From the NCBI RefSeq assembly GCF_021462225.1, contig NC_061801.1, forward strand, positions 7,870,125 through 7,934,124: a DNA stretch of 64,000 nucleotides, in the 5' to 3' direction. Positions 62,230-64,000 of the stretch are shown in pieces (positions within the stretch are counted from its first letter, which is position 1; each line of letters starts with the position of its first letter). A program made the translations under genes and the position numbers. Under the pieces are notes generated by a model that had not been told where the DNA came from, did not search any database, and saw only the letters and a program-made list of their open reading frames with translations. Source of the stretch: Girardinichthys multiradiatus (lineage: Eukaryota > Chordata > Actinopteri > Cyprinodontiformes > Goodeidae).

Positions 62230-64000
62230 TGTGGGGACCCCAGTCATGGGTTACAACATTAAAGGCCAGTAAGAACGTTTCTGGAACTTTCAAAATAAAT
62301 CACATTAATCTACTTCCAGCACAGCCAGGAACAAGAAGGGAATAACAGTGGACTTCCCGTGATGTCACTGTTTGAATAAAAATTCTGCGCGCCAACAAAC
62401 AGACCTCTTCCACGCAGGTCCCCAGTGGAACTGGAAGGAGAGACACAGCGTGCTAATGTCTGTTTGCTGGCAAACAGACATTACTCTTCAAATTGGATCC
62501 AAGAGTGTCATATGATCACGCGATCATATGCACCAAGTTAAGCAGGAATGAATTGCTGTTTGTGTATCCGGTATTCATTCATGAACGGGGTAATTAAGGT
62601 ACAAGCGTGGCCTGACTTTTCTCTCTGAGGTCTACAGAAGCAAACTGTGTTCCAGAGAGTTCCCAGCAGAGACCCTGTCTCTACAACGCAGAGTGGAGCA
62701 GTTTTTCCCGGTCTGAAGGAAGGACAACAGGCCGCATCACCGTGGCTACAGCTGAACGTGTAGTTCAGCTGGCCCAGCAGATCAAGCCCCAGGTTAAATG
62801 CAAAGGATAATTTCTCCATTGTGAGATCAAGAAAGTCTAAATAAATAAAAATTAAGTGTGGTCTGTTTTCTGAGCATTCTGCAACCGTAAACTGGCCAGA
62901 ATAAAGACTACCTGTCTTAAACCTTTTTATTCTGAGGTCTTCAAAGAAAGAATTTGAGACAGAGATCCCCCAAGAAAAGACGGTATGTCTAAACACATTA
63001 ACTACACAGCTTTCCCCCTCCCTGCCTGAGAGAAGACAGCATAGGAACCGTGCGTGCCAGTCGGAGCAGATGCTCATCCCAGCCCGGTACACTGCCTGTG
63101 TGTCCAGTCCAAGCAGTCCAAGCTGCCATTCACCATGCAACTCATCACCCTTTGGACCTCCTGACTTCCAGTTCACCAGAACGGTTCATGTAAGAGGTTG
63201 TGTCTGGGCAGAGAAAATCAGTTTAGGATAAAACAAATTAAATATTATTTATTTCATTGTTTTTGCTTTGTGTTGTTTAACTGTCTGAGTGCTAACAGGC
63301 CTCTAAGCCTTGAGGCTAGTTTATTTGTTTTGGATTGTGTTCTAAAGTTAAGACCAACTTTTTTTTCAATAAGTGGTTTAAACACTTATGGTCGTGTAAC
63401 GTGAGTTAGCCCTGTTTTATCTGTGTTTTTCCCTCCTTCTACTCCTCTCCTCTCCCTAACTTAAAATATGTCAGAATAGTCCTCGAAAACAAGATAAAAC
63501 GTGTCTCCTTTCACTGATAAAAGCTTAACTAACAAACTGTAGCCACGGTTAGTTCTGCTGTGTACTACACACCCGCCAGCATTCATATCCACATTCATAT
63601 TTCTATTAATGTTAAAGGTACATGTGGAATGTTGTTAAAAGCGCCACAGTCAGTATATACTTAATTGCTAACTAAGCTGCTAGTCATGGATGTGACGTCA
63701 TCTTACCCACCATGAAGATAGGCAAGATTTGTTCCATAAGACAATGATGTCTCTGAGGTCTATTAACAATCCCTTGGACTTTATGCTTTGTTTATGTTCT
63801 GGCATACACTGTCAACTCTGGGACCTTCTGTAGTCACATGCGGACCTTTCCGAATCCTGTCCAATCAACTGAATTGTCCCAAATCCTTATAGATCAAAAA
63901 ATACGTTTAATGTTATAATTTTTTTTGTATTATAGCTTAGAATCAGTCAAAATGCGTTTCGACATGTCAAAGATTCACAAAAACTAGAGATCGAAAAACA
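62230..64000 (+). mobile_element. LTR-like repeat, copy 2 (runs to or past the window end)
   Basis: It starts TGTGGGGACCCCAGTCATGG and matches copy 1 across 52479-53012. It carries about 400 bp (62781-63180) that copy 1 lacks, then matches again from CGGTTCATGTAAGAGGTTG. The 212-residue minus frame at 62538-63176 lies antisense across it and shows no known domain. The right boundary was not seen. Confidence 0.5.

Noticed and set aside
52479..62780. One intact LTR retrotransposon spanning 52.5-63 kb
   Set aside because: The interior holds RTE-type LINE, Tc1 and hAT remnants and no gag, protease, integrase or RNase H, so the two repeats are more likely separate insertions.
62538..63176. 212-codon minus-strand open frame
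   Set aside because: It lies antisense over an LTR-like dispersed repeat. The homologous part of copy 1 (52554-52971) gives only short, broken frames, and no motif was recognised.

Overview
The window is vertebrate nuclear DNA, almost certainly from a teleost fish. It carries two large, intron-rich genes, both on the minus strand. The introns and flanks are full of repeats typical of fish: many Tc1/mariner copies, several tRNA-derived SINE types, non-LTR retrotransposon pieces, a Penelope-like fragment and hAT-like elements. No bacterial operon, phage, CRISPR array or cellular RNA gene was seen.

Gene 1 (734-14533, minus) is a complete class I phosphatidylinositol transfer protein gene, called pitpnb. 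Eleven coding exons join into an uninterrupted 269-residue frame. One of them is an 8-nt microexon (6907-6914) that is needed to keep the frame. An intergenic stretch of about 4.8 kb (14534-19338) separates it from gene 2 and holds only old transposon debris.

Gene 2 (19339-48125, minus) is the 3' three quarters of ttc28, a giant protein with a TPR array followed by a CHAT domain. I traced 27 consecutive exons that join in phase for about 2,071 residues up to the stop codon. They include a 24-nt microexon (23610-23633), a GC-AG intron and a tandem NAGNAG acceptor. The exons for the N-terminal TPRs were not found. They probably lie beyond 64000, because the 48126-64000 stretch looks like repeat-filled 5' intron. 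The order and shared orientation pitpnb-ttc28 match what I recall of human 22q12 (MN1-PITPNB-TTC28-CHEK2), so this looks like an old syntenic block.

Transposons dominate the rest. The best preserved is a Tc1-like copy of 1,568 bp (36897-38464) with 200-bp terminal inverted repeats, TA target duplications and an open DD34E transposase frame that looks internally shortened. Other notable structures are a long palindrome nested in a DNA transposon (59582-61337), a pair of dispersed LTR-like repeats (from 52479 and from 62230), a Penelope-like GIY-YIG remnant (24600-25170) and a purine-rich tract of about 500 bp (58580-59075). I found no convincing new multi-gene system. The points most worth a second look are the splicing oddities, the CHAT domain lacking its usual cysteine, and the nested palindromic element.
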